Source: an uncultured Bacilli bacterium
GTDB taxonomy: Bacteria; Bacillota_I; Bacilli_A; RF39; UBA660
Assembly (NCBI GenBank): GCA_944371685.1
Contig: CALVXV010000005.1
Location: forward strand, 1 to 25,826
Length of the DNA: 25,826 nt
Direction: 5' to 3'
Positions 23,865 through 25,826 of the stretch are shown piece after piece. The position numbers and the translations under genes are program-made. Numbering within the stretch: position 1 is the stretch's first letter; each line of letters begins with the position of its first letter. The notes beneath the pieces were generated by a model. It saw only the letters and a list, made by a program, of their open reading frames with translations, had not been told where the DNA came from and did not search any database.

Positions 23865-24872
23865 ATGAATTATAAAAATGACATTTTAATATCAGTTATA
23901 GTTACGGTTTATAATAATGAACAATATATAAAGAAATGTTTAGATGTAATTATTCCTCAACTCAATTCAAAAATTGAGTTGATTATTGTTGATGATGGTT
24001 CTTCCGATTCCACTTTAAATATTTGTACTAAAATTACTAATAGTAAAGAAAATGTTACAATTATTTCAAATAAACACAATGGGTTATCTTATTCTCGTAA
24101 TACCGGTATAAAAAAATCTAGAGGTAAATATATTGTATTTATTGACGGTGATGATTGGATTGATAAGTCATATTTGAATGAATTAGAAGATATAATTACT
24201 AACAACCAATATGATGTCATTTTGATTAATACTACAAAATTTTTTGAAAACCAAAATAAATATCAAATTGAGAATTTTAGTTTTTCCAAACTTGACAAAT
24301 TTCCAAGTAAGGAAACTGAAAGAGAATTGATTAATAATAATATTTGTGGAAGAGCATGGAGATTAGTAACTCGCAGGCAATTTTTGCTTGATAACAATTT
24401 GTTTTTTACTTATGGAATTCTCCATGAAGATGAAGAGTGGGTTACAAAAGTTTTGAATTTATATAATTCTATATTTTATAGCCCAAAATTGAGATATTTT
24501 TATCGTAAACATGATAATTCTATTATGTCATCAAAAACATTTAAAAATTATAATGATTTATTGACAGTTGCTATAAAATTGTTTGATTTTAGTACAGGAA
24601 AAATAAATTATAATAAATACACTAGATATGTGGTGTTTAGGTGTATACGAAATAGTTATGGAAATTATAATAAGTTTAGTGCTAGTGAGAAATTATTGTT
24701 AGATTCATGGTATATTAAACATAAAATAGTTTTTATGTATGGTATTAAATATAGCATATTATTAATGTCATGTTATTTGGTTTTTGGATATAAAAAAGGA
24801 ATTTCATTATATAAAAGTCATTTTAAAGTAATTAACAAAAGACGTGATGTAATTAATGATATTCCTAAATAA
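23865..24872 (+). CDS. Glycosyltransferase family 2 (GT-A)
   Basis: A 335-aa GT2 enzyme with 'ISVIVTVYNNEQYIKKCLDVI' (9-29), 'IIVDDGSSDST' (40-50), 'LSYSRNTGIKKSRGKYIVFIDGDDW' (74-98; metal-binding DGDD 94-97) and acceptor-side 'LHEDEEW' near 189-195, which is the ED motif before the catalytic base. A hydrophobic stretch near the C terminus ('YSILLMSCYLVFGY') may touch the membrane. It is the last gene of the cluster, 3 bp after the kinase gene, with a weak ribosome binding site that suggests coupling. Typical members add Glc, Gal or GlcNAc to surface glycans. Confidence 0.9.
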   Translation: MNYKNDILISVIVTVYNNEQYIKKCLDVIIPQLNSKIELIIVDDGSSDSTLNICTKITNSKENVTIISNKHNGLSYSRNTGIKKSRGKYIVFIDGDDWIDKSYLNELEDIITNNQYDVILINTTKFFENQNKYQIENFSFSKLDKFPSKETERELINNNICGRAWRLVTRRQFLLDNNLFFTYGILHEDEEWVTKVLNLYNSIFYSPKLRYFYRKHDNSIMSSKTFKNYNDLLTVAIKLFDFSTGKINYNKYTRYVVFRCIRNSYGNYNKFSASEKLLLDSWYIKHKIVFMYGIKYSILLMSCYLVFGYKKGISLYKSHFKVINKRRDVINDIPK

Positions 24873-24879
24873 ATTATTT

Positions 24880-24911
24880 AAATTTAGATACTTAAAGCAT
24901 CTAAATTTTTA
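24880..24911. terminator. Bidirectional terminator at the end of the cluster
   Basis: AATTTAGAT (24881-24889) pairs with ATCTAAATT (24899-24907), with A residues on one side and five T residues on the other. It can serve both the + strand cluster and the facing minus-strand gene. Confidence 0.75.
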
Positions 24912-24912
24912 A

Positions 24913-25632
24913 TTATTCAATTTTATATTGTATCGACAAATTTTCGTCAATAGTAACTTCCACTTTTTTTGTTATTTTTTTAGTTATTTGGCCATTATTA
25001 TTAAATAGTTCAAATTCTATATCTATGATTTCGTTTCCACTTTTCTTTGGTATTATATTAACATTAAATTGTGGGCTTGTATTATTTTTTGACTCATCGG
25101 TAATTATCAATTTAGCTATTTCTGAATCTATTTTGGTAGGGGCAGATATGTTTTCATTATTAGGATTTTCTATTTCAATTTTAAAATTAGGGTATTTATT
25201 TTCTATTTTATATTCTATATTTTGATAGTCCATAATACTTAATATTACATCAATAGTGGTATTGTATTTAGAATTGTCTAGTAGATCTTTAATAGAAAGT
25301 TTATCTTTACCATTTACTATTGCATAGAAATTGTCTTTGTCATAACATGTAAAATAATATTTATATGCTTCATTTTCATAAAAAAGATTGTTTTTAGTAC
25401 ATTTATTATCATGTTCAAAAGTTATAGTGGGACGATTTATTTCTTCATATTCAGCTTTTCTTTGATTAAATAATAATTTTCTATAATCTGATATTGAAAT
25501 GAATAAAATTATTAATAATCCAATAAAAAATATTATTATAATTAATGATTTTTTACTTATTTTATTATGCTCAAAGAATAAAATGTTTTTAATTATTAAA
25601 TCTATACTTTTAAATTTTAATATTAAATACAT
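24913..25632 (-). CDS. Single-TM membrane protein of unknown function, 5' end probably lost to IS insertion
   Basis: From the ATG at 25632 the protein has 239 aa: a short basic N terminus, one strong TM helix at about 29-47 ('SLIIIIFFIGLLIILFISI'), then a polar domain of about 190 aa with two Cys and many Lys, Glu and Asn, likely extracytoplasmic. The frame stays open further upstream to 25710, but bases beyond about 25655 look like IS sequence, so the 18 extra residues from a TTG there are not native. No ribosome binding site precedes either start. The original gene probably began further upstream and has been cut; whether the remnant is expressed is unclear. I do not recognise the family. 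Confidence 0.5.
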   Translation of the reverse strand: MYLILKFKSIDLIIKNILFFEHNKISKKSLIIIIFFIGLLIILFISISDYRKLLFNQRKAEYEEINRPTITFEHDNKCTKNNLFYENEAYKYYFTCYDKDNFYAIVNGKDKLSIKDLLDNSKYNTTIDVILSIMDYQNIEYKIENKYPNFKIEIENPNNENISAPTKIDSEIAKLIITDESKNNTSPQFNVNIIPKKSGNEIIDIEFELFNNNGQITKKITKKVEVTIDENLSIQYKIE

Positions 25633-25669
25633 TAAGATAGCGCCAGAGGTATTGGTGTTAGTATAGATA

Positions 25670-25728
25670 TATAGACACAAAAAGATAGAGAGTGATAAAA
25701 TAAAAATCAACGAAAGGAAGTGTCTATA
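25670..25728 (+). promoter_or_regulatory. Inverted repeat able to mask the transposase start region
   Basis: TATAGACAC (25670-25678) is a perfect inverted copy of GTGTCTATA (25720-25728), which lies between the AAGGAAG ribosome binding site and the ATG at 25729. A predicted promoter, TAGACA (25672-25677) with extended -10 TGATAAAAT (25693-25701), would start transcripts near 25708, after the first arm. Confidence 0.5.
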
Positions 25729-25826
25729 ATGGCTAGAGGAAAACGCTATGATGAAGATTTTAAAAAAATGATAGTTGAATTATATACAGATCAGAAGAAA
25801 CCAGCTAGTGAAATAGAACGTGAATA
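25729..25826 (+). CDS. IS3-family OrfA-type transposase N terminus (partial, 3' end outside window)
   Basis: The 32 complete codons visible read 'MARGKRYDEDFKKMIVELY', then a stretch ending 'ASEIERE'. This is the typical helix-turn-helix opening of IS3/IS150-type OrfA proteins, which bind the element ends and, after programmed frameshifting with OrfB, make the transposase. AAGGAAG at 25714-25720 is the ribosome binding site. Family assignment rests on the short N terminus only; other HTH_Tnp_1 families are possible. No breaks seen in the visible part. Confidence 0.75.
   Translation, partial: MARGKRYDEDFKKMIVELYTDQKKPASEIERE

Larger units (their letters stand above)
25656..25826 (+). mobile_element. 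Left end of an IS3-family-like insertion sequence (continues past window)
   Basis: A TG-starting end (TGTTAG at 25656) followed by a segment ending in GACAC has the form of an IS3-family terminal repeat, and an OrfA-type transposase start lies 73 bp inside. The right end, OrfB and target-site duplication are outside the window, so the left boundary is inferred. Confidence 0.55.

Noticed and set aside
8246..24872. RiPP-type cluster, prompted by the HprK-like kinases and possible PqqD-like domain
   Set aside because: No precursor peptide, radical SAM, YcaO, lanthipeptide synthetase, protease or ABC exporter gene is visible, and intergenic spaces are too short to hide one. Kept only as a hint in the kinase/SAHH-like finding.
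1..25826. Mycoplasma-type genetic code (TGA = Trp)
   Set aside because: Several genes end at TGA in a consistent way (for example 19085-19087 and 22048-22050) and Trp is encoded by TGG throughout.
1..25826. CRISPR array, rRNA genes, riboswitch or origin
   Set aside because: No regularly spaced repeats, no rRNA-like sequence, no recognisable aptamer in leaders, and no DnaA-box cluster found on reading.

Overview
The window is about 70% AT, uses TGA as a stop and TGG for Trp (standard code 11), has strong GGAGG-type ribosome binding sites and TTGACA/TATAAT promoters, and carries Firmicutes-like genes. It fits a low-GC Gram-positive bacterium, probably an uncultured gut Bacilli/Mollicutes-like lineage. 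The lineage is inferred from composition and gene style, not proven.

Region 1 (1-1516), surface and mobile material: the 3' end of a surface-type protein with a GC-rich patch near its C terminus, then a decayed Rpn/PD-(D/E)XK 'transposase' gene whose ribosome binding site lies in a hairpin. Region 2 (1590-5413), housekeeping: a Xer-type tyrosine recombinase, pyruvate phosphate dikinase (ppdK) and a stand-alone Smr-domain protein, ending at a terminator. Region 3 (5432-8164), small genes, each probably separately transcribed: a membrane-anchored six-cysteine protein, an unknown 137-aa protein, two tRNA genes (CAT, probably the Ile2 type; and Leu-TAG), an unknown 100-aa protein and a two-TM protein.

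Region 4 (8183-24911) is the main item. It is one 17-gene + strand block with gaps of at most 56 bp and several overlaps, between a good promoter and a strong terminator. It encodes UDP-glucose 6-dehydrogenase, three glycosyltransferases of different folds (GT2_4/GT92-like, GT-B, GT2), two different HPr-kinase-like P-loop proteins, two alpha/beta hydrolases, a Gfo/Idh/MocA oxidoreductase, a left-handed beta-helix acyltransferase, an FAAL-like acyl-adenylating enzyme, a TIM-barrel sugar isomerase/epimerase, an S-adenosylhomocysteine-hydrolase-like NAD protein with an extra N-terminal domain, a short zinc-less MDR dehydrogenase, HAD and PHP phosphatases, and an APH/choline-kinase-like enzyme. 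Taken together this looks like a pathway for a glucuronate-containing, acylated and possibly phosphorylated glycoconjugate or sugar-derived metabolite. There is no flippase, polymerase, ABC exporter, initiating phosphoglycosyltransferase or acyl carrier protein, so it is not an ordinary capsule locus. I do not recognise it as a named system.

Region 5 (24913-25826): a minus-strand membrane protein gene whose 5' end appears to be cut by an IS3-family-like insertion sequence, of which only the left end and the start of OrfA are in the window. Both mobile-type genes (603 and 25729) have start-region hairpins whose 5' arm lies upstream of, or at the edge of, the predicted transcript start. This matches the known IS10/IS50 strategy of blocking translation of read-through transcripts.
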